Shown here in pieces: positions 12,311 to 24,756 of a stretch of DNA of 64,000 bases. The DNA is from Enoplolaimus lenunculus (taxonomy: Eukaryota; Nematoda; Enoplea; Enoplida; Thoracostomopsidae), in NCBI GenBank assembly GCA_030248215.1, contig JASANG010003582.1:473501-537500 (forward strand). The letters run 5' to 3'. The notes below the pieces were generated by a model. That model was not told the origin of the DNA. It searched no databases and saw only the letters and a program-made list of their open reading frames with translations. Each line of letters begins with the position of its first letter. Within the stretch, counting starts at the first letter, position 1. Made by a program: the position numbers and the translations under genes.

Positions 12311-14038
12311 ATTATTAAACGTATATACACTGCACTGATTGACCCATAGTCAACTCTATGTGAGAAGGGGTTAAAATCGTTTCGTCGTAAGCACCAGAAT
12401 TGAAAGTAACGGTCTTCCTGTCACTGGCGTAGCTAAGATTTCATCTCGAAAGGCAAAATATTTATTTATAAAGTCTTTTCCGAGTGCGTGTAGCGATCGA
12501 GAAAAATTTTATTCCAAGTGTAGAGTTAACTGGTTATTCGAAAACCCGTAAAAGTGTATGATTTCGTGTCTCCAGATATTTCGCTGAGAGATATTTCCGA
12601 CAAATAGCAGATTTCTGATAAAAGCTAACCTAAGCTATAGCATCCTATCAGCGAAAATGTTAACAATGTTGTACCGTTTCAACCGGCAAATAATAACTTT
12701 CTATAAGACCCATTACAAGAGACAAAAAGCGAAACCAGAGTGTATAATACGTATCAGCAGTCATTGATATTTTCAATATTATGTCTCTATGCACACTGAT
12801 TTAAAATATAATGCGGTTATCAAATTTGCTGAGTAAATGTGTCTACTGAGCAATTCGAGTTCAAATCCTACGATTTTTTCTTCTGCCGTTCCGCATTTAC
12901 GCGCTTTACGCAGAAAATGATATGGAGTAAAATATTATTTAGTCAAAGCTCATGACGATATTTTTAGTTTTGCTCAGTTATAGTTTGGACTCGCCGACGC
13001 TATACGATAGCAGTTGGTAATTCTCCTGAGTCAATATATTTTACATCATTGTTAAAAGCACAATAATACGTTCAGTAGCGGATCCAGAAATTTTTTACAG
13101 GGGCAATGCGTGATATATTAGTGAAAAAAGGTTACGAGCAAGAAGCCAGACGCAATTTGAGTACCATACTTTGAAATGGGCTGAATTTTGGGTTTGATCC
13201 ATGTTGAATGCCATAGGTGGGGCGGAGCGCCCCTTGGATACTGTGATCATATTTTTTGTCTTTTTTTATGTCCGGCAGAGGCAATTTGAGCTCATGAGCG
13301 GTACGGCTTTCATTTTTATTGTTTTTTATTACATCGATTTGAAATTTTAAACAACTCCAAATTCGAAACATTTTGCTCTTTTTTTGCTGTCCGTTCATTT
13401 TGCAGTCAGCAAAAATTTAAACTATAAATGTCAATTTTGATTTGAATTTTTCTACTCTCATGCGCCGTGTGTTTAATTTTACAATATGGGAAGGTGTGTC
13501 TTAATACGGCATGGTATTAATAAATACTAACGACAGGGTTGTCTCAACTGTTTTTGCAACGACAATAAAAGAATATTCGACGTTGGCAAAGAGAAAATTG
13601 GACGGAAACCGAAAGTACTTTTTGAATTTTACTTTTGAACGGATTTTAACGTTTAGAAATAAACACAGTCAAATTAATACGCAGACTTTGAACGCGTGTT
13701 CAGATTTACGTTGAATGTTTGCGCATTAATTTGGCTGTTTTTTAAAGTGATAGATACAACACATTAATACCGACCAAGCGGAAATCGACTTGGTGGGAAA
13801 CAGAAAATATTTTATTTGTTGTGTTTTTTGAATGCGATACGTTCGAAGTTGAACTTTGCTAGTGGAATTCATGTAAATTTTCTTAAATTTAAAAACTCTT
13901 GATACGGATTGTATGCACCTCAAAAATTTCAAATTACACTCAACATACCAGGTTTTTGAGTGTCTCGTCGCACGTTTGTCTGAAATTTAAAAAAAAATAA
14001 CTGCGGCTGTACTTTACTTGATATCGTAAACTTGTTGA
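12311..14038. other. No gene; family-F-like fragments
   Basis: 13075-13220 starts GCGGATCCAGAAATTTTTTA and contains GAAGCCAGACGCAATTTGAG, a degenerate repeat also seen at 15039-15215. The rest shows nothing. Confidence 0.5.
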
Positions 14039-14164
14039 CCAATGTAAATATCAGGGGCGGAGCTGTATTAAGCCTAAGCCAAGCAAACAAATTAGTCTAA
14101 AGCTTAAGTTTACTCTATTCTAGTAGCACAGAAAAACGTTCCGCCCCTTATCTTTACATGGGCC
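14039..14164 (-). mobile_element. Family C inverted-repeat element
   Basis: Ends CCAATGTAAATATCAGGGGC and CCTTATCTTTACATGGGCC are inverted; GGGGCGGAGC / GTTCCGCCCC lies next inside. The GCCTAA core is short, so this is an internally shortened copy. Confidence 0.85.
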
Positions 14165-16074
14165 AATTTACTTATCAAACACCTGTATACATTAAATTTT
14201 AGACAGTCAATCAAAGATGACTTATGTCATTTCAAAGATTATATACAACTTGTCTAATAAACTTAGAAATTGTTCGCAGTTGCATATAAAAAATTGCAAC
14301 TCGCACTTAGTGCCACCATGAAATATATAATCTTCCAAGCCGTCTATTATCGAGAGGACAATAGAACATTGTAAGAAGATTAAAACAGTTTTTTGTGTAA
14401 TCCTTTCTTATTCTATTATCTGCGATTTTTAATACGTCATTATTTGAAATTTTCGGACATTCTGCAATTTTTAACACGTCATATTTGAAATTTTCGGACA
14501 TTAAATAACCAGAGTTGATAATTTAAAAATTTGTTTCTACATGATTGCTGTATTATTAGGATACGTTACAAAATTAGGTTAATATACTAACAATGTGAAA
14601 TTGGTAAAACCACAACGTTTACTATTCTGTTAGCAAAATGTTTCTTACGGAGTGTCGTATACCCTGTCCCTTTGTGGACGTATTTGTGAAGTCAGCGAGA
14701 TTTTGATTTGAACCTTCCCATAGTAGTTAAAAATCTCACAGTATTTGATACCACATATATGATGGGAGGTACGATTGGTGGCTTACCAAATTTTAAATGA
14801 CGGAATAATTTTCCACTGGGAAAATTTTCAATCTTGTCAATCATTGCGACCACTGGGTGTTTTCTGTTTATGCTGACATCTTCAAATTCTCATTAAATAT
14901 GATTTTTAATCTTGATGGTACGTTCGGGAATTTGGAACCAGAGGGAACCAAAACGAAAAACTTGGGACGCGAGTAAGGTTCGCTTGACAAGTAACAATGT
15001 CTGAGGTACGTTAGTCGCCACAGACTGGTTTGTCAATAATGGATTCAGAAATTTCGGTCATGGTCATACCATATATAATTAACAGTAAAAAAAAAGCTCG
15101 CATGCGAAACGATCGAGAAGCCAAACGCAATTTTAGTATTAAATCTTAATTCAAAATTTTAGCTTTCATCCCTGTTCGGGTCATAGCTCAGGTGGTCTCC
15201 TTTGGATCCGGCTGTGATATGTGCAATGCAAGAAATGCGGTCAAATTCTGCAATAATTGCTGAGTCAATATTTTCCAAAATATCTGATCTGACGAACGTT
15301 TTTAATTTTTGCCCAGGCTGTCACTAAAAGTGTCAAAGTGACACACACCTAAATCGAAATATTTGTTGGACCATTAAGCATATGGCAAAATGTAGTCAGA
15401 ACCGCATAGCGAGATCAACTATTATGTGTTCTTGTGACGTGGTTATGATAAATTAGTGGTTCAGCAAAAAGTAACGTGGTGTCATTTTAGCCAATCTGAT
15501 AAATTTTTTAAAGGAATGTAACACCGTAGGTTTGTTTCACTAAAAGTCGTTTGCCATTTAAACTAAAAAATTAAATTTTTTAAAATTTAACTAGCTAGGT
15601 ATTTGTTGACGGATACTGAGCGTTAATGGACGAGTCCCACACTGTCGATGTAGTCAAGTTCAAGTGTTCTCGTACTTTCAAAAAGAATTTTTGTCAAAAA
15701 TCTATTTATAGCGATTACTACTTTGTAAGATGCGGTGCAAGCGACTTAACTTTTTAACAGCGTTGTGTCTGACAACAGAAAAGACTTTTTGACTACTAAC
15801 AGTTGTTACATCATTGTAAAGTGGCCGTTCAACGCAAGGATTAAATCCTCGTTTCAATTGCACATTTTCAAGTACCTGTGTTGTTTTTAGTTTTCGTACG
15901 AATATTTTTTTATTATTTTATACAATAATCGGCGGTGGTGAGTTATATTGTGGAAAAGTCGCTAATCTACGCATAAAACAACAATCGTGGTCACGTTTTG
16001 AGGTAATATTTCCGGCACAAAATGCGCGTTGCTTGAACGCGCTGTTCGACACTTTATTGCCATGGGCAAATGGG
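14165..16074. other. No gene; degenerate repeat at 15039-15215
   Basis: 14420-14500 has a near-duplicate AATTTTCGGACATT / TTTTTAA(T/C)ACGTCAT pair. 15039-15215 is a degenerate repeat related to 13075. No coding evidence. Confidence 0.5.
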
Positions 16075-16195
16075 CCAATGTGAACTTTCAGGAGCGTAAC
16101 AGTAGATTAAACGTATTCCTAAGCCAAAGCCTAAGCGTTACAAAAATATTTGTAATTTTAAACTAAGTTTAGATCTCCACGTACAGTTTTACTTT
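16075..16195 (-). repeat. Family A fragment
   Basis: Minus-sense left end: GGGCCAATGTGAACTTTCAGG then GCGTAACAGTAGATTAAACG and a CCTAAGCC core. The other end is decayed. Confidence 0.7.
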
Positions 16196-16239
16196 TACTC
16201 TGTCTCATCAAAAATTTTCCGCCAAAAAAGCAACCAACC

Positions 16240-16401
16240 AGGCCCGTAGCCAGCTCACCTTGCTAAAGGGGGCTAAAAATTTTCAGGAGGGGCATTTAAA
16301 GGTTTTCAATGACTTACAAGCAAGGCTGAACACCTTCTAGAGAAAACCAAAATTTTTTTCAAGGGGAGTTGAGCTCCCTTGCCCCTTTTGGCTACGGGCT
16401 C
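16240..16401 (+). mobile_element. Family D inverted-repeat element
   Basis: Full copy, AGGCCCGTAGCCAGCTCACC to TTTTGGCTACGGGCTCG. Plus orientation by TTTTCAATGACTTACAAGCA. First of five D copies or fragments within 2.2 kb. Confidence 0.88.
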
Positions 16402-16720
16402 GTAACCAACTATAATTTATGTAAGAAATATATGAAATGTCATGCAACGGTTATTTATATTCAATTATTTTTTATTTAAAACAATTTCACATTTTTGAAA
16501 AAACATCGCTCAAGCCAGGGGCTCAATGACTCAGCAGCACAGTAGCACCAACCCCACTTGAACAAATACTGCAAACGTTAAGTAAATTATATTTTTCGAT
16601 TGACTAAATTTATTTTTAGATATATTTTTAAATATGGATTGAAAATTAGCAACAGCTTGTGGTGGTCATCTTGCTTATGGGTCCGTTTGAGGTAATGAAG
16701 AGTCCCTCCTGAACGCAATT

Positions 16721-16834
16721 TTGACCCCTCCCGCTAGAAAATTTTCTACCTTGTTTGTATAGCCATTGAAACTTTTGTATACTTCTCCTGAAAATTTTTT
16801 AGCCTCCATAGCAAGGTGAGCTGGCTACAGGCGT
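16721..16834 (-). repeat. Family D fragment
   Basis: GAAAATTTTCTACCTTG through GGTGAGCTGGCTACAGG, minus orientation; one end only. Confidence 0.75.
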
Positions 16835-17268
16835 GCCTTTGCGTAACTTTAGGAAAAAATGATTGTATGCGATTGTCACCTAAATCGGTCCCAATGTATG
16901 ACGTAACAAAACCTAGTGTGATGAGTAAAATGTTAAAATTTTAAAAATTTAAACCGACAGGTAATGTCAAAAATATTCAAATGAGGAAAAAATTTCAGGA
17001 ACTAAAATTGCATTGTTGATTCCGTATCAAGCAATGACTTAGGTGAGATTATAAACTGTTGCATCTGTACGATGTACTTGACTTTCGGATAAGTTATAAC
17101 AACCATGAGAAATTTTTACTGCAAATTGAAATTGTCGGAGCGAGTTCAACGTATTAAGGGACCGAAACAATTTCAGTTGCGAGCATGCAACAAGTTCGCA
17201 TGAATATATTATAATTGAAACAGGGCCGTTTTCACGAGGTGACAAATTTTTTGTAGAGGGACTAGCTC

Positions 17269-17388
17269 AGGCCCGTAGCCAGCCCACCTTGCTAGAGGAG
17301 CTAAAAATTTTTCAAGAGAGGCATACAAGGGTTTTCGATGACTTACAAGAAAGGCTGAAAATTGTCTAGGGGTTAAAATTTTTTCAGG
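17269..17388 (+). repeat. Family D fragment
   Basis: AGGCCCGTAGCCAGCCCACC through GATGACTTACAAGAAAGGCTG; the far end is lost. Confidence 0.78.
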
Positions 17389-17954
17389 TCGTTGATCGCT
17401 ATAGCCTCGGTCTGATCAAGGCTATCGTCCTTGGAGCGCATCTGGTTACAAGTCTGCATTTAGAGTATTTATTATTTGTATAATTTGCTACTAAACACAA
17501 TTCTATAGTTTTATTTTGTAATTTTTAGCTTGCGTGATCTTGGCTAATGAAACTTGTATATTAACATGACATATTTATTTATTTATTTCAATTTTGTGAT
17601 CTATTGAAATACGTATTATTAGAGTGAATTGTAATAACCGTAGTCAAACGATAATTGTGTACAGAAAATGATAACATGATATGTAAAAAAGTCAACGCAT
17701 GTTATGTCGACTCGAGTCGAACCTGCTTTCAAGTCATCCTACCCATAATCACGATAATTGGTCAGTTGACCGAAGCTAAAAATGGTAAGTTGGTTTTTAC
17801 CGTTTAGCCTGGATAATTATGGCAAGGGGATCCAATTGTTTTTTGTAAGACAGTTTTTGTTTGCGTCCTGTAGTTTCGCGACTAATTAGTGTTTCACAAA
17901 CCGACAGCCTCATTTGAACAGTTTGCAAACTTTCTGTAACAGCTCTGGCCCGAG

Positions 17955-18062
17955 CAGGTCCGTAGCCAGCTCGCCTTGTAAGGGAGGGCCAATAATTTTT
18001 CAGGAGGGGTATTCAAGAGTTTTTAATGACTTGCGAGCAAAGTTGTAAAATTTCTAGGGGCC
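17955..18062 (+). repeat. Family D fragment
   Basis: AGGTCCGTAGCCAGCTCGCC through TTTAATGACTTGCGAGCAAA; the far end is lost. Confidence 0.75.
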
Positions 18063-18220
18063 AGGAGTGATAAAAGAGATATATCTCGTACCAAAATTTC
18101 TTTTAGAGACAAGGAAAACAATTTTAACTGGCATTTATGTTTGTAGATTTTAGACGTAAAGATAAATATATTTACATTAAATTATATCTGCTTGAATTGA
18201 AATCGTGGCTACTGCCCCTC

Positions 18221-18385
18221 AGGCCTCTAGCCAGCTCACCTTGCTCGAGGATGGCTAAATAATGTTTCAGGAGACGCGTACAAGGGTTTTCAATGACTTA
18301 CAAGCATGGTTGAAAATTTCTAGGGCGGCCAAAATTTTTCCAGGCGGGCTAAGCCACTTTGCTTCCCCCCTTGGCTACGGGCCCG
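18221..18385 (+). mobile_element. Family D inverted-repeat element
   Basis: AGGCCTCTAGCCAGCTCACC to CTTGGCTACGGGCCCG, plus orientation, both ends present. Confidence 0.85.
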
Positions 18386-19919
18386 CTGCCCTTGGTCGTA
18401 GCGATTATTCTTTGTTTGTTCTGTCTTTGAAACTTTGTAATTAGCGAGTCAGAGTCTCCCGTTAAGACCCCCGGTCGGCATTAATTGTCTCGCCAGAATG
18501 CAGCTGACCGACACGGTTGTATACCCGACAACAGCACAGTAGTTTGCAAGTGTAAAGATATGGCTCTCATAAACACACCTCACCCGTGAAAGCTTCAGAG
18601 AGCAAGAGGAATATACAAGAATTTAAACGGATAAATGTGTGTATTTGGCAAGTAAAACTCGGAAGAAAAAAGTTTATGCCGCGGTAATTCTGTGGACTCA
18701 ACAAGTTTGTTATAAACTGCAAATGGTGTATGCTGCAAAATGGTAAATGATTCAAGATTAGCTTGAGAAAACACAAATTATAAGCGCTTATATACCTGCC
18801 GGATGAAACTATAGACCTCGTAACCTGAGCGAAAGGTAGAACACGAGCATGCGGTTGGTTTCATTAACTGTTCAGCGGGATTAAAACTGGCGTTAGAGGG
18901 TTTGAAGATTGTCTATTGAACGCTTTGCCCCCACCCCTGGCGCCTGTCACTGTATTCGTAATTAGTAAAGTTTTGGTTCCATTAATCTATTTATATTTAC
19001 GCAACTTCGCTTTTGTTATACACGGTCGCAAAGATTCGCCGGTCGAAAATTTATGATCCATTATAAATACGTTCTCGTCATTTAAACAGTTCGCATTTAC
19101 TGTAAAGTAGAACACCGTCTGTAAAAGTTTGACGGAAATTTTGGCCAGCCAACTGAAGAGGTGTCAAATTTCTCGAAATAAAACGGCTCGAGGCGACAGC
19201 CGGTGCACCGGTCGCTGGCTTCAGCCCGAAAAATTGCCAGTAGGGTCGGAAAAGATAAATTGTTAGTAACGGGGGGAATATATATTTAGGTTCTTGTACA
19301 CATCCCCCGCTTTTAAGATTAAGACTTTGACTAAAGCATAGGTTTGGGTTATGCTATCAAGTGAACGTTTCTGTCATTGGCAGCAGCGAAACTGACTACA
19401 GGGGGGCAGCGCCGTTTCGCTCTCCCCCCATGTAGTTGCGACTTAACCAGTCCGGTTTTGGACCTAATTGTGAAATTGTGTCAAATTCGCAAATTTGTGT
19501 TTACGTAGACGCCACTCTGGACAATTGTATGGTTATTTATACTGGATGAAACTAATACGTTTACTCAACGGCAATTAGTGGGGGGAACGTGTAATGAGCG
19601 AGAAATTTCGCTATTCGAGGGTTTCAAACGATAAGAAATAATGAACTTTTGGCGAAACAGCACGGACCGGTGTACTGAATCGACGTAATTGTATGGACAA
19701 CCCACCGTTGGCGGTAATGAGCAAGGTAGTTCAGCTGCATCTGGTTATATTAAGAAGAATAGGAAAACTGTAGTTGAAGCAACTTGTTTAACACTTTTTG
19801 GCTGAACCCTGCTTGTAGACTACAACTCATTGGAGTGGCCGCGCCCACGCTAAAGTTAAATCAAAGACGCCATCCTAAATTGTACTTTGCATTAAGAAAT
19901 GCGGGTACAGTTGAAATGG
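18386..19919. other. No gene recognised
   Basis: 19390-19445 has the CCCCCCATGTAGTTGCG motif also seen near 10490 and (inverted) 61700, possibly another small repeat. No exon. Confidence 0.45.
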
Positions 19920-20132
19920 ACAATGTTACTTTTAGCGCCGTAACAGTAGATTAAGCGTATTTCTAAGTTTAAGACTGAGCCTAAGCTTAAGCTTAAGCCT
20001 AAACCTAAGCGTTGCAAAGATGTGTTCCTAAGCTTAAGCCTAAGCCTAAGCAAAAAAATGCAGTCTAGAATATAAGCCTACGCTTTTGCAGACCCACCAG
20101 AAACCGTGACGGCCCTAAATGTAATATGGGTC
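19920..20132 (-). mobile_element. Family A inverted-repeat element, two TTAGGC-type blocks
   Basis: Minus orientation: GACAATGTTACTTTTAGCGC to ACGGCCCTAAATGTAATATG. Two GCCTAA/GCTTAA-rich blocks flank GCGTTGCAAAGATGTGTTCC, the same architecture as the copy at 3347. Confidence 0.85.
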
Positions 20133-20629
20133 GTTGAAATAATATCGTATTTTCATGCATCCCTGCTTAATGTCTTTCTTGCCAATAAAAACCATGTTAC
20201 TTTCATTGAACAACATACCGTTCTAGCTATCATTCAAACACTTATATGCCTTTTCCTGTAGGCAATATTGTATCAATCCTTGATATTCCTAGTGACACCA
20301 GAAAAAGTCATCAGGCCTTAGAATAGCTTTCTGTCTTCTGAGTTGTGCAGTACAAAAAATTGTCGCAATCCATGTGATCACTATAGTAAAATTCTAGCTA
20401 TAATCGTGCTTATTTCTGCATGTATATCGGCCAAGGGCGTAAGAAATGCAGTTCCGGAAACCAAACCACCCCGTTTGGGATGATGGTACATATTATATTT
20501 TCGGATACTTTTTCTGTTTGAACACAAGAAACTCTCTTCGAATAGCCCTACCCAAAAGCTTTGAAATTGCTGGCTACGCTCATTATATCTGTAGCAATTT
20601 TTAACTTTAAAAACATCTCATCTGTGCAG

Positions 20630-20825
20630 TGCCGGAGCAGGCAGGTATGGGAGCTCCACCCAGATTCCAGGGTGGAGGCCTCCGAACTCGCGAGCGAAGC
20701 GAACGAGAAACCAGACGCATTTTAAAACTTAAGCATTTTTTGTTTCAACCGGTTAGGGTAAGGGCCCCTTCAGAGCTGGCCCTCCACCAAATAGGGGGTA
20801 TGGGGGGTCGGCTGCTCCGGCCTTG
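20630..20825 (+). mobile_element. Family E inverted-repeat element
   Basis: GTGCCGGAGCAGGCAGG to GGCTGCTCCGGCCTTG; interior GAAACCAGACGCATTTTAAA and TTTCAACCGGTTAGGG. Full copy. Confidence 0.88.
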
Positions 20826-23800
20826 TATCTGTGCATGACCGCAACAACCCTATAAATATGCAATTTTTCCAAAGTTTTCATTTGGCAACACTTTTCCCTG
20901 GCTCTTGGTCGTGACTGATGTCAAAATCATTACTTAATTATTCCGTTGGGAAATGAAGGTCGTGGTTGTGTTGACCAGAAGAAGCTGGTGGTGTTCACGG
21001 GGTAAACTGGTCCAGTTGTATGCGATAGCTCGTTGAATTTTAGGGGCCAAACCGTGTGTTTGCTAAACAAGAAGGGATGCGTGATAAACGTTATGTAGAC
21101 ACTTGTATATATACTTTTCTTAAGTTTGCGAATTTTTCCAATTGGGGCATAGTTTAGGCTTAAGATGAGGCTTAGACACAGGATTAGGTTTGCGGCGGAA
21201 ATGTGTAATTGCGATGTTTGCGCGAAACAGTAGAACTCGGTTAATTGTAATGTACGTATGTTAGGTATATATTTTCTTCAAGTAATGCTAGTCTGTATTT
21301 CAAACAATGAATTTAATTGTTTCAAAAGGTTAAATCCTTGACATATTTTTGCAAAATCCATCTTAGCTCCAACATCGAGTCAAAGTTAGAAACATTTAGT
21401 GCAGTCAAAATGTATAAAATTCGAATCGAAATAGTTTTTAGTAATCATGATTGTGATTGGTTTAAAAAATTGTGATGCTTAAACAAAATTGGCGATAATT
21501 TTCAAATTTTTGAAATCTCTCTAGCGTCAGTATTAATTAGGTAAAAATACTGCTAGTTTTTCAACTGAGATTCAACAATTCATTCTTTTAGGTTCAATTA
21601 CTCGTCTGTTATACCCATCGCTAGCTACTATTACAATCGTATATACTCAATATTTAGATGACAATTTGAGTTACTGGTGGATTCATGGGGACGCACCACG
21701 GCAATACCCAATCAACAGAGGTTATAAATCAAAACATTGTATTAAGGTTTAGTAGTGTTTAACTTGTCTCTCGCATTCGCTCGCGAGCTTTGTTCTACTA
21801 TGATATTTCGCCCCTTCCATTCAGAAATTTCTGGATCCGCCAACGATTTGAGCTCATGAATGAACCTTGTAGGAGCAGGTCAGCAGACACAAGAGTCATT
21901 GTTCTATTTTACATATGTATATGTATGTAGTCAATGTGTGTAGACAATTTCCTTTAAGCATGAATGAATAGCGTATGCAAAAGCAGGAAGTACTCACAGA
22001 TTGAATGAGGAAGCTGTATGGTGGGTGATGGGACGTTTCCGATTTGATGGAACGTTTAACGTTGAACAGGTGGTCAAAGCCAAACTACTAGGCAGGCTGA
22101 TTTAAATGACAAGAGTTGGTTGAAATATGCATGTAGGGGCTGAGGTTACCATTTGAGGTTAATTTCGAGAATGGTAAATTGATATAGGGTACGGTAACTA
22201 ATCAACAAATGATAACGGACAGTTGTTGAGAGCGGTAATTTGGAATAAGTTAACTTTCGATCCTTTTGCAGTTGGTATAAAATGAAATTTTTACCGAACT
22301 GGGTATTTTGTTCAAATCATAATTTTTAACGCTTTTCATTTTCTATGAGCAATGAAATGTGATTTCTGTGCAGTAAAAGTTTAGAAGAGAAGAATTTGAG
22401 AGGGAAGCTGAAGGTATTGCTTTTCGCATTTTTGGTGAATAAGATTTCGTTCCAATTTGGTGAAAAGTCGAGTCCTTACGGCTGTTGGTAATGTGCTTGT
22501 TCGTTGTACTGTAATGTATGCTTGTCGCGTGCATTCGTGCAGCCATATAGTGAACCATGAAACCAGCTTGACAGGCGGACTGTGTGGCGGAGTGGTGAAG
22601 CGTCCGCTTGAGGAACTGAATTTCGCCCATTTGAAAACAAAAATTTGAAGTTCTCAGCCAATTCATTAAGACCGATAAGGCCATAGCAAAAAGGTATTTT
22701 GCGTATGTAAAATTTAAATATTTTACTTTTACTCGTAACGTTACGCGTTTAAACCAATTGCTTCTGAACTCATAAAATGGTAAATTGATTCCACGCATAC
22801 TGGCGTATATTTAGTGTATAATCTGCTTAGTAAAGCACACGAGGTTCTCGTGATTTCTATGGTTTCCGTCTAACATTTTGAGTGTTTGCACTTTAGCTAA
22901 TGGAATTCTGATCTAAGCTGGGATTGTATCATAGGGTACTTGAGTGCGCAATGTATATATATTCAATTGAACGGCTTGAAATTGAAGTAGAATTATAAAC
23001 TGAATGGACGTTGTAACTTCCTTGGTCCAAATACCAATATATGTATATTGAAATCTTTATGAGAATTATTGGTTTTTGTACGCTTTGCCTCACCTTCAAG
23101 GACGGATCATGATCCAGCCGATCCTTAAGGTCGATTTGTGGGCCTTTGTCAGGTTTTTGTTGAAAAACCATGTGCCAAAAATATATTTCTTCATTCAAAA
23201 TTGTTGGATTTTGACACACTTTTCCTTGGACGCCTAAACGTGTGATCCGAGCGGTTGCGGCGTCACGGGTCTCCATTATGATCTGCTCTTGCAAATATTG
23301 TAGGTTACGGTTTAGGCTAAAGCTTAAGCACATTTAAGCAAAAAGTTAGGCTTTGGCGTTCGGCTTTGGCTTATGCATAAGCCTGCTTCTAAGCTTAAGC
23401 CTAAGCGTGAATTTGGGTGGAAAGTGTGCAAGGTCCAAAGTACCTTTCGTACTGCAATTGTATTGCAACAATATACCTAAAACAATACTGTTATTACTGA
23501 ATTAGAAGGGCTGGCCGAAATCCAGGGTCGCAATGTTACTAATTAATCGAGATTAGATTTCAACAATCACGCAGGGTTAAGGTTGTAAACATTTTGCGTA
23601 ACTGCAAATACGTGTTATTTTTTCAATACAATGACAATATATATTTCAATTCATTCTATTGACATGAATTGAACAGGTCCATTGGCAATTTATGGTCTAC
23701 ATATTGCCAAAATACTGTCCATTTGTCAGCAAGAGAATAAATTAATGTAGCTAAGTATTTTAATTTGAGATTTTAAATTTGGACAATTATAGATCCAAAA

Positions 23801-23928
23801 GTGTGTAGCCATGCTGTCAGCAGAAATTTCCGTTAAAATTTTCGTTTTTAACCACTTAATTGCGATTGATATATTACTAAATAGAGTAAAAGCGATGAAG
23901 TACACAAAGCGGTACTCAGTGTTATTTT
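20826..23928. other. No gene; tRNA-like and telomere-like fragments
   Basis: 22577-22612 (+) reads GTGGCGGAGTGGTGAAGCG, a tRNA A-box look-alike without a B-box. 23300-23410 has TTAGGC/GCCTAA remnants. 21755-21846 ends TTTCTGGATCCGCC, a family-F-like fragment. The 151-codon minus ORF at 22343-22798 shows no domain. Confidence 0.45.
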
Positions 23929-24030
23929 AGGCCCGCAGCCAGATCAACATGCTTGAGGGGATACTAATTTCAGAGTGGTGTCTATTGAGTTCAAGAGACT
24001 TACAAGTAAGGGTGATTTTTTTCTTGATGC
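23929..24030 (+). repeat. Family D fragment (degenerate)
   Basis: AGGCCCGCAGCCAGATCAAC and AGAGACTTACAAGTAAGG; far end lost. Confidence 0.6.
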
Positions 24031-24319
24031 CGAATTTTTTCTACGGATTACGAATTACAAGTAGATAAATAGCCAAATTCTGTTCAAAGGAGTATTTGAC
24101 CGGCACATACTGGTAGAAATCTCGAGTGGAAAAAATTTGAAATTTCACACTTTTACGTTATTGAAAAACGCAAACTGACAGACGGAAACTGATTAAAGAA
24201 AACTGCCACAAGTCCATTTTCAAAAAGACTCAGAACTGTGCCACTATCAATTTTAGACATATTTTTAATAGAAACGGTAGTAATTAGTCGATTTTTGAAT
24301 GCGGACAAATTCTTATTTC

Positions 24320-24533
24320 TGGGCCCATATTCTCAAACGCGTATAGAACCTATCATCAGTTAGCGATAGGTATTCAAACTGACGAACATCAGAAAATTGC
24401 AGGTCTCAAAATTGGAAGAAAAGCAGGGCAAATCAAACGCGAACATTGTAGTGAACGATGCGCTGATTTCAAAGTTACAGAATATATCACCAACTGGTGA
24501 TAGGTGCTGCACACATTTGAGAATACGGTCCCA
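24320..24533. mobile_element. Family L inverted-repeat element
   Basis: Ends GGGCCCATATTCTCAAACGC and GTTAGCGATAGGT pair with ACTGGTGATAGGTGC and ACATTTGAGAATACGGTCCC. About 214 bp; no coding capacity. Related copies at 43246 and 62110. Confidence 0.8.
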
Positions 24534-24623
24534 GATTTTAAAAAATTGGAAGGGGTCGAGGGGCGATGTCACCCCATTATATACAATAAAACGCAAAAAC
24601 ATCGATGCTCCAGTGGCGAAATC

Positions 24624-24756
24624 AGACCCGTAGCCATCTTACCTTGCTAGGGGTTGGTTAAAAATTTTTCAGGAAGGGCATCCAAGGGTTTGCAATGAGT
24701 TACAAGCAAGGTTAAAAATTCTCTAGGGGTGTGCTAAAGACTTTCTAGGAGGGCTA
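24624..24756 (+). repeat. Family D copy, right end missing
   Basis: AGACCCGTAGCCATCTTACC, TTTTTCAGGAAGGGCATCC, GAGTTACAAGCAAGG. Same orientation as the 16-18 kb cluster. Confidence 0.75.

Noticed and set aside
22577-22612. Functional tRNA gene
   Set aside because: Only an A-box-like string is present; no B-box and no stems.
22343-22798. 151-codon minus-strand ORF
   Set aside because: Composition and lack of any recognisable motif look like chance. A plus-strand tRNA-like fragment overlaps it.
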